From JAXGRD01 sp050946655 (lineage in GTDB: Bacteria; Bacillota; Clostridia; Peptostreptococcales; Anaerovoracaceae), in the NCBI GenBank assembly GCA_050946655.1, contig JBMNVE010000062.1:1-10589 (forward strand): a stretch of 10,589 nucleotides of DNA. The letters are read 5' to 3'. Below, one piece after another: positions 1 through 6,685 of this stretch. Numbering within the stretch: position 1 is the stretch's first letter; every line of letters begins with the position of its first letter. The position numbers were made by a program, and so were the translations under genes. The notes beneath the pieces were generated by a model. It ran no database searches and had not been told where the DNA came from. It was given only the letters and a program-made list of their open reading frames with translations.

Positions 1-308
1 TCAAAGAAGCAACTTTCCGCACCGGTATGACAGGCCGGGCCGCTTTTGATCACCTGAATCACTAAGGCATCTTTATCACAGTCGGCGGTGATGTTCACTA
101 CCTTTTGACGATGTCCGCTGGTCTCTCCTTTTCTCCACAACTCTCCCCGGCTCCGTGACCAGAAACAAGTATACCCTTCATCTATTGTGATCTTCAGGCT
201 TTCTTCATTCATATAGGCTAAGGTAAGGACTTCCTTGGAAAAGAAGTCCTGCACGATGGCAGGGATCAGTCCCTTTTCATCGAACTTGATATCATATTTC
301 TTCATCAT
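1..308 (-). CDS. hisI: Phosphoribosyl-AMP cyclohydrolase HisI (3' end outside window)
   Basis: HisI hydrolyses the adenine ring of phosphoribosyl-AMP to give ProFAR, the third step of histidine synthesis, in the cytoplasm. The first 102 residues are visible and the frame is open to the window edge. Landmarks are TCFWSRSRGELW (about 47-58), SGHRQ (64-68), the metal-binding ADCDKDALVIQV (75-86, with Asp76, Cys77, Asp78, Asp80) and GPACHTGAESCFF (90-102), whose Cys93 and Cys100 match the zinc ligands of the family. The start is the first of two tandem ATGs. It overlaps the hisF stop as ATGA and lies 7 bases after GGAGG; starting at 305 would remove one Met. This is the last visible gene of the his operon. 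Whether it is HisI alone or a HisIE fusion with phosphoribosyl-ATP pyrophosphatase cannot be told, because the HisE part would lie outside the window. Confidence 0.95.
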   Translation of the reverse strand, partial: MMKKYDIKFDEKGLIPAIVQDFFSKEVLTLAYMNEESLKITIDEGYTCFWSRSRGELWRKGETSGHRQKVVNITADCDKDALVIQVIKSGPACHTGAESCFF

Positions 309-1060
309 ATGCGCACCTCCACACCGGCCTTTCGCAGATGCTCCTTCAGTTCCCGAATGTTCACTTCCTTGAAGTGGAAGATGCTGGCTGCCAGTCCCGC
401 GTCGATCCCCGGGTTTTGAAAGAGGGTGACAAAATCATCCATGGATCCGGCACCGCCACTGGCAATGATGGGCACCTTCACCCTTGCCGCCACCTGGTTC
501 AACATCTCCAGGTCAAAGCCTTTTTTCACTCCATCTGTATCAATGCTGTTGACCACCAGCTCGCCGGCCCCCCGGTTAACACCGTCCACCGCCCACTGGA
601 GAGCGTCGATCCCCGTGTCCTTTCGTCCTCCTGCCGTGAAGAGATGGAACTTCCCGTCCACCCGCTTTACATCCATGGATAGGACCACGCATTGATCGCC
701 GTACCGCTTGGCACCTTCCTCTATGAGATCCGGGTTCTTGATGGCGCCGCTGTTGATGCTCACCTTATCCGCCCCGCATTTCAGGACTCGGTCAAAATCT
801 TCCAGCGTAGCGATGCCGCCGCCGACTGTCAAAGGAATGAAGATCTCCGATGCCACAGCGCGAAGGATGTCATCAAAGAGCATTCGCCCCTCCACGCTGG
901 CGGTGATGTCGTAAAACACCAGCTCATCCGCACCGCTTTCGTTGTAGTACCTGGCCATCTCCACCGGATCGGCGATATCCTTGACGCCCTCAAAATTGAC
1001 GCCTTTCACTACCTTTCCATCTCGCACATCCAGGCAAGGTATGATTCTCTTTGTGATCAT
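305..1060 (-). CDS. hisF: Imidazole glycerol phosphate synthase, cyclase subunit HisF
   Basis: HisF is the (beta/alpha)8-barrel cyclase of IGP synthase. It uses ammonia made by HisH to turn PRFAR into imidazole glycerol phosphate and AICAR. The product is 251 residues, normal for the family. The N-terminus reads MITKRIIPCLDVRDGKVVKG, with catalytic Asp11, and the second catalytic aspartate is Asp130 in SMDVKR. Phosphate-binding loops are TVGGGI (78-83), NSGA (103-106), NSIDTDG (171-177) and ASGGAG (200-205). The frame is open upstream to 1168, but the ATG at 1060 is chosen because it starts the conserved barrel, follows GGGGAG by about 5 bases, and overlaps the hisA stop as ATGA. The extra upstream residues would be out-of-frame hisA sequence. 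Its stop overlaps the hisI start the same way. Its partner HisH is encoded two genes upstream. Confidence 0.97.
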   Translation of the reverse strand: MITKRIIPCLDVRDGKVVKGVNFEGVKDIADPVEMARYYNESGADELVFYDITASVEGRMLFDDILRAVASEIFIPLTVGGGIATLEDFDRVLKCGADKVSINSGAIKNPDLIEEGAKRYGDQCVVLSMDVKRVDGKFHLFTAGGRKDTGIDALQWAVDGVNRGAGELVVNSIDTDGVKKGFDLEMLNQVAARVKVPIIASGGAGSMDDFVTLFQNPGIDAGLAASIFHFKEVNIRELKEHLRKAGVEVRI

Positions 1061-1773
1061 TTTTTCTCCCCTATTTCTATACATCTTTTCAAATCCAGGC
1101 CGCCGGTATACAGGGCCTTTCCCACGATCGCTCCACTGACCATGTCCGCCAGCTTCTCGATTTCCCACTCAAAGGTGATGCCACCGCTGGCAACGATATC
1201 AAGCCCCGGTATCTGCCTTAATTTCTCGTAAGCCTGCATGTTGGTCCCGCCCATGCCACCGTCCTTGCCGATGTCCGTGTAGATCACTGTCTTTACACCC
1301 ATGGCAGCAAGGTCCTCACAGAAGGAGAAGCTATCCTGTTCCGTGACTTCCTTCCATCCGTTGATGGCCACTTTTCCGTCTTTAGCATCCACTCCAACGG
1401 CAATGGAAGAGCCGTAGCGCTCCACCATTTCTTTCAAAAATTCCAGATCCTTTTGGGCGATGGTCCCCAGGATGACCCTACCCACACCCAGATCCAGATA
1501 CTGGCGGATCCGCTCCTCGTCCCTAATGCCACCGCCGACTTGGACGAACATCTCCACTTTGGAGACAATGTCCTTGATGGTATCGAAGTTTACCAGTCTG
1601 CCATCTTTGGCCCCATCCAGGTCCACCAAGTGGAGGCAGGATGCTCCCGCCTCTTTGAATGTCCTCGCCACATCCACCGGGCTGTCGCTGTACACGGTCT
1701 CCCGGTCATAATCCCCCTGAAAAAGCCTTACCGCGTTACCGCCTCTCAGATCGATTGCGGGAAATATTTTCAT
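1057..1773 (-). CDS. hisA: ProFAR isomerase HisA
   Basis: HisA is the (beta/alpha)8-barrel isomerase that converts ProFAR to PRFAR by an Amadori rearrangement, directly ahead of the HisHF step. The product is 238 residues, as expected. It begins MKIFPAIDLRGGNAVRL, with the general base Asp8. The second catalytic aspartate is Asp129 in GVDAKDGKVAINGW. Phosphate-binding motifs are QVGGGIR (78-84), LGT (102-104) and ASGGI (195-199). An in-frame ATG at 1806, inside the end of hisH, would add 11 residues. The start at 1773 is preferred because AAGGAGA lies 7 bases before it and the family begins at MKIFPAIDL. This leaves a 22-base gap after hisH, the only real gap inside the operon. The barrel is homologous to HisF, and the two genes overlap by 4 bases. 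Confidence 0.96.
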   Translation of the reverse strand: MKIFPAIDLRGGNAVRLFQGDYDRETVYSDSPVDVARTFKEAGASCLHLVDLDGAKDGRLVNFDTIKDIVSKVEMFVQVGGGIRDEERIRQYLDLGVGRVILGTIAQKDLEFLKEMVERYGSSIAVGVDAKDGKVAINGWKEVTEQDSFSFCEDLAAMGVKTVIYTDIGKDGGMGGTNMQAYEKLRQIPGLDIVASGGITFEWEIEKLADMVSGAIVGKALYTGGLDLKRCIEIGEKK

Positions 1774-1780
1774 CTGCTCT

Positions 1781-1787
1781 TCTCCTT
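1781..1787 (-). promoter_or_regulatory. Ribosome binding site deciding the hisA start
   Basis: On the minus strand this reads AAGGAGA, 7 bases before the ATG at 1773. It favours that start over the in-frame ATG at 1806, which overlaps the end of hisH and has no comparable site. Confidence 0.75.
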
Positions 1788-1795
1788 GTTGTTCT

Positions 1796-2419
1796 CTATA
1801 ACTCATTGAATGCTTGCAAGATCTTTAGCCCCGTCTGTCCACTTTTTTCCGGGTGAAACTGCGTCCCGTATACGCTGCCCCTGCGGACAGCACCGGTGAC
1901 GGTGATCCCATAGTCGGAAGTTGCGATGGTGTCCTCACTACAGTCCTTTCCGTAAAAGCTGTGGACGTAGTACACATATTCTCCGTCCTTCACGTATTTA
2001 AATAGGGGATCCTCATTGATCTGCAAGCTGTTCCAACCGATGTGGGGGACCTTCAACGTTTCTCCGCCGATTTCCATCCCCGCAAGTTCAGGTGCTAAGG
2101 GTGCTACCACCCCCGGAATCAACCCCAGACCTTTGTGCTCCCCATATTCCATGCTCCGCCTGAATAGCAATTGCATGCCTAAGCATATTCCCAGTAGGGG
2201 TTTTCCCTTCCCGGTCTCTTCCACAATTATCTCTACCAGTCCGGTCCCTTGTAACTTATCCATGGCATCGGAAAATGCTCCCACGCCGGGGAGGATGATT
2301 TTATCCGCCTTACGGATATCCTCTTTTTCCCCGGTCACCTTTGTCTCTGCTCCGATATATCCCAGGGATGCCTGCAGGGAAAACAGGTTGCCCACCCCAT
2401 AGTCGATGACGGCGATCAT
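1796..2419 (-). CDS. hisH: Imidazole glycerol phosphate synthase, glutaminase subunit HisH
   Basis: HisH is the class I glutamine amidotransferase that supplies ammonia through the HisF barrel for imidazole ring closure. The product is 207 residues, normal length. The N-terminus is IAVIDYGVGNL. The oxyanion region is LPGVGAF (43-49), the nucleophile is Cys79 in LLGICLGMQ, and the catalytic His189 and Glu191 lie in QFHPEKSG. PHIGWN (125-130) and YYVHSFY (150-156) are also typical of HisH. The frame has a TTG codon one position upstream (2422), but the ATG at 2419 is the likelier start. It shares one base with the hisB stop (TGATG), pointing to translational coupling. Its partner HisF is two genes downstream, with hisA between them. 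Confidence 0.96.
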   Translation of the reverse strand: MIAVIDYGVGNLFSLQASLGYIGAETKVTGEKEDIRKADKIILPGVGAFSDAMDKLQGTGLVEIIVEETGKGKPLLGICLGMQLLFRRSMEYGEHKGLGLIPGVVAPLAPELAGMEIGGETLKVPHIGWNSLQINEDPLFKYVKDGEYVYYVHSFYGKDCSEDTIATSDYGITVTGAVRRGSVYGTQFHPEKSGQTGLKILQAFNEL

Positions 2420-2997
2420 CAAAGGACACCCTTAGTGGAGGGGATCTCCTCTCCATGCTTGACTTCTACTGCTTGAGCCAGCGCTCTGGCGAAGCCCTTG
2501 AATGTTCCCTCGATGATGTGGTGGCTGTTCATGCCGGAAAGTTGCTTGATGTGCAGGGTCAGTCCTGCCTCCCTGACAAAGGCAAGGAAAAACTCTTCCA
2601 CCAATTCTGTATCGAAGTTCCCTACTTTTTCCTTCAGGGTCAAGTCGTAAACCAAGGTGGATCTTCCGCTAAAGTCCAGGGCAACCAGGATCAGGGCCTC
2701 ATCCATGGGGAGCATAATGCTCCCATACCGTACGATTCCCTTCTTCTCCCCCAAAGCCTTTTTGAAAGCGCTGCCTAGGACGATCCCAACATCTTCCACC
2801 GTGTGGTGATCATCGATATAGGTGTCACCCTTGCACTCTATCTTCAAATCAAAGCGGCCGTGCCTTGTGAAGAGTTCCAACATGTGATCCAAAAAACCGC
2901 TTCCTGTCTTGATGTCATAGCTTCCACTCCCGTCTATATCCAGCCTGGCGGATATCCGGGTCTCCGTGGTGTTTCTCTCAATCTGCACTTTTCTCAT
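2419..2997 (-). CDS. hisB: Imidazoleglycerol-phosphate dehydratase HisB (monofunctional)
   Basis: HisB dehydrates imidazole glycerol phosphate to imidazole acetol phosphate using two manganese ions per active site. The 192-residue product is the single-domain form, without the N-terminal histidinol phosphatase half found in enterobacteria. Metal-binding motifs are FLDHML (His38), DDHHTVED (His64, His65, Glu68) and the C-terminal GMNSHHIIEGTFKGFARAL (His159, His160, Glu163). The C-terminus ends in PSTKGVL, typical of the family. The ATG overlaps the hisC stop as ATGA and has GGAGG 7 bases upstream. Because no phosphatase is fused, histinol-phosphate phosphatase activity must come from a gene outside this window. 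Confidence 0.97.
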   Translation of the reverse strand: MRKVQIERNTTETRISARLDIDGSGSYDIKTGSGFLDHMLELFTRHGRFDLKIECKGDTYIDDHHTVEDVGIVLGSAFKKALGEKKGIVRYGSIMLPMDEALILVALDFSGRSTLVYDLTLKEKVGNFDTELVEEFFLAFVREAGLTLHIKQLSGMNSHHIIEGTFKGFARALAQAVEVKHGEEIPSTKGVL

Positions 2998-4022
2998 ATG
3001 ATTTCCTCCGTAACTCTGAGTAGCTCTTTCATTTCTTCTTCGGTACCGATGGTGATCCGCACATATCCACTGATGGGCTCTTTGTCAAAGTGGCGAACCA
3101 GTATTCCCCTCTTGCGAAGGGCTTGGAAGTAATCCTTCCCTTTCTCCACGAAGACAAAGTTGGCCGAAGAAGGAAGGACTCTGCACCCCAAGGCTTCCAT
3201 TTCTGCAGAGAACATCTTTCTGGTTGCCTTTATCCTCTCTACTGTTTCCTTAAAGTAGGTTTCATCTTCTATCGAAGCCTTGGCCGCCAAGATGGCATCC
3301 CGGCTTAGGTTGTATGGGTTGAAGCTGTATTTGACTCGGTCCAGATCATCGATCAATTGGCTTTGGCCAAGTGCCACACCGATGCGCATCCCGGCAAGGC
3401 TTCTGGACTTGCTGAAGGTCTGGACCACCAGCAAGTTGTCGTACTCTTCAATGAGGGACACAGAGCTCTCGCCACCGAAGTCCACATAAGCCTCATCGAT
3501 GATGACTACATTGTCTTTATTCCTCTTCAGGATACTTTCCACTTCTCTGCGACTGAGGGCCAGTCCTGTGGGAGCATTGGGGTTGGCAATGATCACCGTG
3601 GCGCCGGCATCATAATAGTCCTCCGGCCTTATTCTAAGGTCAGGATCCAGTGGGATTTCCCTTGCCCTGCTGCCGAAAAGTCCGGCAAAAACCGGATAAA
3701 ACCCGTAGCTGATTTCCGGGAAGACCACCTTGTCCCCATATGCCATATAGGCAAATGCCAATATCTCATCGGAACCGTTTCCCAGGAGCACCTGACTTTC
3801 TTCCAGGTCATGGTAGGCCGCCACGGCACGAACCGCTTCCCCGGCCGTCGGGTCGGGATAGAGCCTCTGCTCCCCTGCTGATACCAGGGCTTCCACAACT
3901 TTTGGGCTGGGGGGGTACGGATTTTCATTGGTGTTGAGTTTGATCAACGGTTTTCCTCGAGGCTGCTCCCCCGGTGTATAGGGTTTTAACCCCGTCAGCG
4001 AAGCCTTCATGAATCGGCTCAT
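2994..4022 (-). CDS. hisC: Histidinol-phosphate aminotransferase HisC
   Basis: HisC is a fold-type I PLP enzyme that transaminates imidazole acetol phosphate with glutamate to give histidinol phosphate. The product is 342 residues, typical of the family. Visible motifs are KLNTNENPYPPSP (28-40), GNGSDEIL (81-88), ANPNAPTG (146-153, with the PLP-contacting Asn), DEAYVDF (176-182) and TFSKSRSLAGMRIG (202-215), whose Lys205 should form the Schiff base. YVRITIGT (320-327) carries the arginine expected to bind the substrate carboxylate. The ATG overlaps the hisZG stop as ATGA and has GGGAGG 6 bases upstream. In many clostridial operons hisD sits between hisG and hisC; here nothing does. Confidence 0.96.
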   Translation of the reverse strand: MSRFMKASLTGLKPYTPGEQPRGKPLIKLNTNENPYPPSPKVVEALVSAGEQRLYPDPTAGEAVRAVAAYHDLEESQVLLGNGSDEILAFAYMAYGDKVVFPEISYGFYPVFAGLFGSRAREIPLDPDLRIRPEDYYDAGATVIIANPNAPTGLALSRREVESILKRNKDNVVIIDEAYVDFGGESSVSLIEEYDNLLVVQTFSKSRSLAGMRIGVALGQSQLIDDLDRVKYSFNPYNLSRDAILAAKASIEDETYFKETVERIKATRKMFSAEMEALGCRVLPSSANFVFVEKGKDYFQALRKRGILVRHFDKEPISGYVRITIGTEEEMKELLRVTEEII

Positions 4023-5590
4023 TTTTGTCCTCCCAGTCTGGAGACCATGGCAGAAATCCTATCGGTTTTAAACTTATAGCTGGATTTATTGGCGATGAAG
4101 CGGGCACTGATGGGCTTGATGTTTTCGATCACTTCTAAATTGTTTTCTCGCAGTGTATTCCCCGTCTCCACGATATCCACGATCACATCGGAAAGCCCCA
4201 AGATGGGCCCCAGCTCGATGCTGCCGTTAAGTTTGATGATCTCAATGTCCCGATTACGCTCTCCGTAAAATTTCTTAGCCACATTAACATACTTGGTGGC
4301 AATGCGCAAGGTATTTTCCCGATCTTCTGTGTAGCCCTTGGGGGCTGCCACCGCCATCCTGCACTTGCCGATATCCAGATCCTTAAGCTCGTATACATCC
4401 GGATCCGTCTCCAAAATAATGTCCTTGCCTACGATGCCCACATCCGCCACGTGGTGCTGTACGTAAACCGCCACATCGCTGGGCTTCACCAAAAGGTAGC
4501 GGACCTTTTTTTCACAGCTTTCCACCACCAGTTTTCTGTTCTTATCCAAATATTCCGGACAATCATAACCTCCCTTACTGAGTATATCATATACCTGGTC
4601 TCCCAGTCTCCCCTTAGGTAGGGCGATGGTCAACATATCGTCAGATGCCTTTTCTGCCTTCTGCCCAAGGCGTGCAATCTCGTTAAGGTAGAGGGCAAAT
4701 CCCAGGGCACCTACCGGTTTACCGAAGAGTGCCATGGCCCTATCGTACTGCCCACCCGCCAGAACACTTTCGGGAAGATCTTCTAAGTAACCCTTAAAGA
4801 TGATCCCGTTGTAATAATCGATATCATTGACCATGGCTAGATCCAACTCTACATTTTCGGCTGCATCCATTTCCTGAAGGCCTTCATAGACTGCATTCAA
4901 CTGTTTTAGGGCATCATCCATAGCAGGACTGATCACCAGTTTTTCTGCTCTTTCCATGGTCTTGTAGAAGTCCCCGAAAAGAGTGGGGACCGTAGCAAGA
5001 GGCTCCAGGTTTTCTTTGGATATTCCCGCCTTGGTGCCTACCTTGCGAATGCCGTCGATGTTCTTGTTCCGGATCAGCTTCAGCAGGTGAAAGTATACTT
5101 CCTGGGAAGAAGTCGCTTTGTTGAGCAGTTCTTCTACGAAGCCCATGTGGGATAGGCCTAATACATATCTGCGGTTGATGATGCGCAAGGTCTCCGAAGC
5201 CAAAGCAACCACTTCGGTGATCCCCGCCAAATCAACGTTACCGATGTACTCCAGGCCCATCTGGGCTATTTCCTTGAAATTATTGCTTCCCTTATCTTCC
5301 CGATAGACGTTTTCCACATAGTACAGCTTTTGGCTCACATCCTTGGACTCCGCCTCTACGTTCTTGATGATGCTCAAGGTGACATCCGGCTTCATGGCCA
5401 TCAGCCTGCCATCCAGGTCGGTAAAGGTCAGCACCTTATCCCCTGCAAGGAAATCCTTGTTGCTGGCATAGAGGCTGTACTCCTCAAATCGGTTCATTTT
5501 GAACTTGGTATAACCGAAGGTTTCATAAAGGCCGCGAATCTCCAGCGCTGCCGCCTCTTCCGGTCTCAGTTTTGCTTTGTTGTATTTCAT
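4019..5590 (-). CDS. hisZG: Fused ATP phosphoribosyltransferase HisZ-HisG
   Basis: This 523-residue protein joins both parts of short-form ATP phosphoribosyltransferase, which condenses ATP and PRPP in the first committed step of histidine synthesis. Residues 1-316 are HisZ, a catalytically inactive relative of histidyl-tRNA synthetase. They show KPDVTLSIIKN (67-77), a motif-2-like segment YYVENVYRED (90-99), the histidine-pocket signatures NDIDYYNGIIF (255-265) and LAGGQYD (277-283), and a motif-3-like VGALGFAL (293-300). Residues 319-523 are short-form HisG, starting MLTIALPKGRLGD and including VADVGIVGKD (381-390) and the PRPP-binding loop DIVETGNTLREN (472-483). A polar linker of about 10 residues joins them. 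Separate hisZ and hisG genes are usual, and the frame is open throughout, so this appears to be a true fusion. HisZ normally carries the histidine feedback site. The start at 5590 has AGAGGA 5 bases upstream; the in-frame ATG at 5614 has no good site. Confidence 0.93.
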   Translation of the reverse strand: MKYNKAKLRPEEAAALEIRGLYETFGYTKFKMNRFEEYSLYASNKDFLAGDKVLTFTDLDGRLMAMKPDVTLSIIKNVEAESKDVSQKLYYVENVYREDKGSNNFKEIAQMGLEYIGNVDLAGITEVVALASETLRIINRRYVLGLSHMGFVEELLNKATSSQEVYFHLLKLIRNKNIDGIRKVGTKAGISKENLEPLATVPTLFGDFYKTMERAEKLVISPAMDDALKQLNAVYEGLQEMDAAENVELDLAMVNDIDYYNGIIFKGYLEDLPESVLAGGQYDRAMALFGKPVGALGFALYLNEIARLGQKAEKASDDMLTIALPKGRLGDQVYDILSKGGYDCPEYLDKNRKLVVESCEKKVRYLLVKPSDVAVYVQHHVADVGIVGKDIILETDPDVYELKDLDIGKCRMAVAAPKGYTEDRENTLRIATKYVNVAKKFYGERNRDIEIIKLNGSIELGPILGLSDVIVDIVETGNTLRENNLEVIENIKPISARFIANKSSYKFKTDRISAMVSRLGGQK

Positions 5591-5595
5591 TTGTT

Positions 5596-5601
5596 TCCTC
5601 T
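5596..5601 (-). promoter_or_regulatory. Ribosome binding site deciding the hisZG start
   Basis: The minus strand reads AGAGGA, 5 bases before the ATG at 5590. This supports 5590 over the in-frame ATG at 5614, which would add eight mostly charged residues and lacks a purine-rich site at good spacing. Confidence 0.65.
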
Positions 5602-5622
5602 TTTTTTCTCCCATTGCTTTAT

Positions 5623-5678
5623 CACGGTAAAGTTATAACGTACGCAAGTCACATTATAGTATACCCTTGCTTACCGTG
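5623..5678. repeat. 8-bp inverted repeat flanking the his promoter, possible operator
   Basis: CACGGTAA at 5623-5630 is matched by its exact reverse complement TTACCGTG at 5671-5678, with 40 bases between. The right arm overlaps the -35 hexamer and the left arm falls about 15-25 bases inside the transcript. A second shorter pair, GCAAG (5644-5648) and CTTGC (5666-5670), lies inside it around the -10 box. The upstream arm is not transcribed from this promoter, so the pair is unlikely to be an RNA hairpin. Two repressor half-sites would fit, but the binding protein is unknown. Confidence 0.4.
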
Positions 5679-5682
5679 TCAA
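5653..5682 (-). promoter_or_regulatory. Sigma-A type promoter of the his operon
   Basis: On the minus strand a perfect -35 hexamer TTGACA (5682-5677) and a perfect -10 hexamer TATAAT (5658-5653) are separated by 18 bases. Transcription should start near 5646, giving a leader of about 55 bases before hisZG. The leader holds no T-box landmarks and no histidine-codon run, so attenuation of the enteric or T-box kind is unlikely. The -35 box starts 20 bases after the stop codon of the SIR2-like gene. Confidence 0.85.
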
Positions 5683-5701
5683 GAAAAAAGTGTGTTTCTC
5701 A

Positions 5702-6685
5702 CTAAGGCCGTGCCAAAGCCAGCAGTGCAGCCGGCTCTTCCACGAATTTCTGGAAAGTCATCCCTGTGTAATTGACCGGCGCAGCATAGAATCTTCTGTA
5801 TCTGCCGGCCTCGATGTAATGCTTATCGCTGCCCTCTTCATCAAAGCCGTTGACCACGGTGACTCTAGGGGGCGGGCCATGGAGCTCTCCTTGTTTGAGA
5901 AGATACTTTACATTGATGTCCGCATCGGGGAAGGAATATCCGCAGAAGATGATATGCTCCGCTGCCGCCACCACCTTTCGGGCTCGCTTCCACACTTCCT
6001 TCAATTGCTTGTTTTTTAGGTTTTTATTGTACTTGGGCGGCACGATGATGGACCTTCTGGTTCCTCCGCACAGGGCGCAGGGCTCCCATCTAGCCGCGCC
6101 TACTCGAAACTTTCCACATCCTGAACACTGGGTCCAGTTTAATGATCCGTGGAGCTTGTAGAGGAAGACGCCATCCTTCTTTTCGGGAGCAAAGGGTCCG
6201 TAGTTCACATGTCTCCGCCCTGCAATGGCATCGTCGGCCAAGGTGTCATAATTGGTACTGACAAAGGTCATATTATCGATACGATCTTCTGTGCAAAGGA
6301 TATCAATGAGGTTTCTGTGGACGCCATGACGGGCATCTATTTTTTCTTCCAACGTCTTGCCCATGAGATAGATGAACTTTTCCCTGACCAGGTGCAGATT
6401 CCTTACCACAGAGCCCAGTTGCTCTCCCCTGGCAAGGGCAAGGTCGATGACTCCCAGCAGTTCCTCAAACTTGGGATAATCGTAGGGGTGATGATGGCCT
6501 TGAGTGTCCATGCCAAAGACATCCTCCAAAAACTCCAACAAGAGGCTCCTTGCACTTAGAAATTCCTCATCTAAAGACTCCAGCCGGAAGAACTGGCTGA
6601 TCATCTCCGACTGGATGGGTGCACCTTCCGCCTTGCTGGCGCCGGCGCCTAAAAATATCACCGTTTTTTCCATGGTTTTGTTCAT
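5702..6685 (-). CDS. SIR2-like NAD-binding protein with CxxC pairs
   Basis: The 327-residue product has a SIR2-like Rossmann core. The NAD-binding start is VIFLGAGASKAEGAP (9-23), then STNYDTLADDAIAG (143-156, corresponding to the sirtuin Asn-x-Asp segment), YKLHGSLNW (176-184) with the candidate catalytic His179, and FCGYSFPDADINVKYLL (247-263). Two CxxC pairs (Cys187/190 and Cys203/206) resemble the sirtuin zinc site, placed soon after the catalytic His. Residues 30-135 are a mainly helical insertion. No signal peptide or membrane segment is evident. The chemistry could be NAD-dependent deacylation, ADP-ribosylation or NAD hydrolysis; the sequence does not decide. The ATG at 6685 overlaps the permease stop as ATGA, with GAGG about 8 bases upstream, so it is probably translated together with the exporter. 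The in-frame extension to 6766 lies inside the permease gene and is rejected. Confidence 0.82.
   Translation of the reverse strand: MNKTMEKTVIFLGAGASKAEGAPIQSEMISQFFRLESLDEEFLSARSLLLEFLEDVFGMDTQGHHHPYDYPKFEELLGVIDLALARGEQLGSVVRNLHLVREKFIYLMGKTLEEKIDARHGVHRNLIDILCTEDRIDNMTFVSTNYDTLADDAIAGRRHVNYGPFAPEKKDGVFLYKLHGSLNWTQCSGCGKFRVGAARWEPCALCGGTRRSIIVPPKYNKNLKNKQLKEVWKRARKVVAAAEHIIFCGYSFPDADINVKYLLKQGELHGPPPRVTVVNGFDEEGSDKHYIEAGRYRRFYAAPVNYTGMTFQKFVEEPAALLALARP

Noticed and set aside
1061..1168. N-terminal extension of HisF by 36 residues in the same open frame
   Set aside because: It lies inside hisA, is not HisF-like, and the ATG at 1060 has a good ribosome binding site and starts the conserved barrel.
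3357..3881. Long plus-strand open frame of 174 codons opposite hisC, and others opposite hisF, hisH and the permease
   Set aside because: They are antisense shadows of well-supported genes, with no recognisable domain and no independent ribosome binding site argument.
5591..5646. T-box or histidine leader peptide in the his leader
   Set aside because: The predicted leader is only about 55 bases, too short for a T-box, and has no run of histidine codons.
5683..5703. Possible rho-independent terminator after the SIR2-like gene
   Set aside because: The stem is only 4 bp (AGTG/CACT) with a 7-base loop; the T-run is present but the hairpin is too weak to call.
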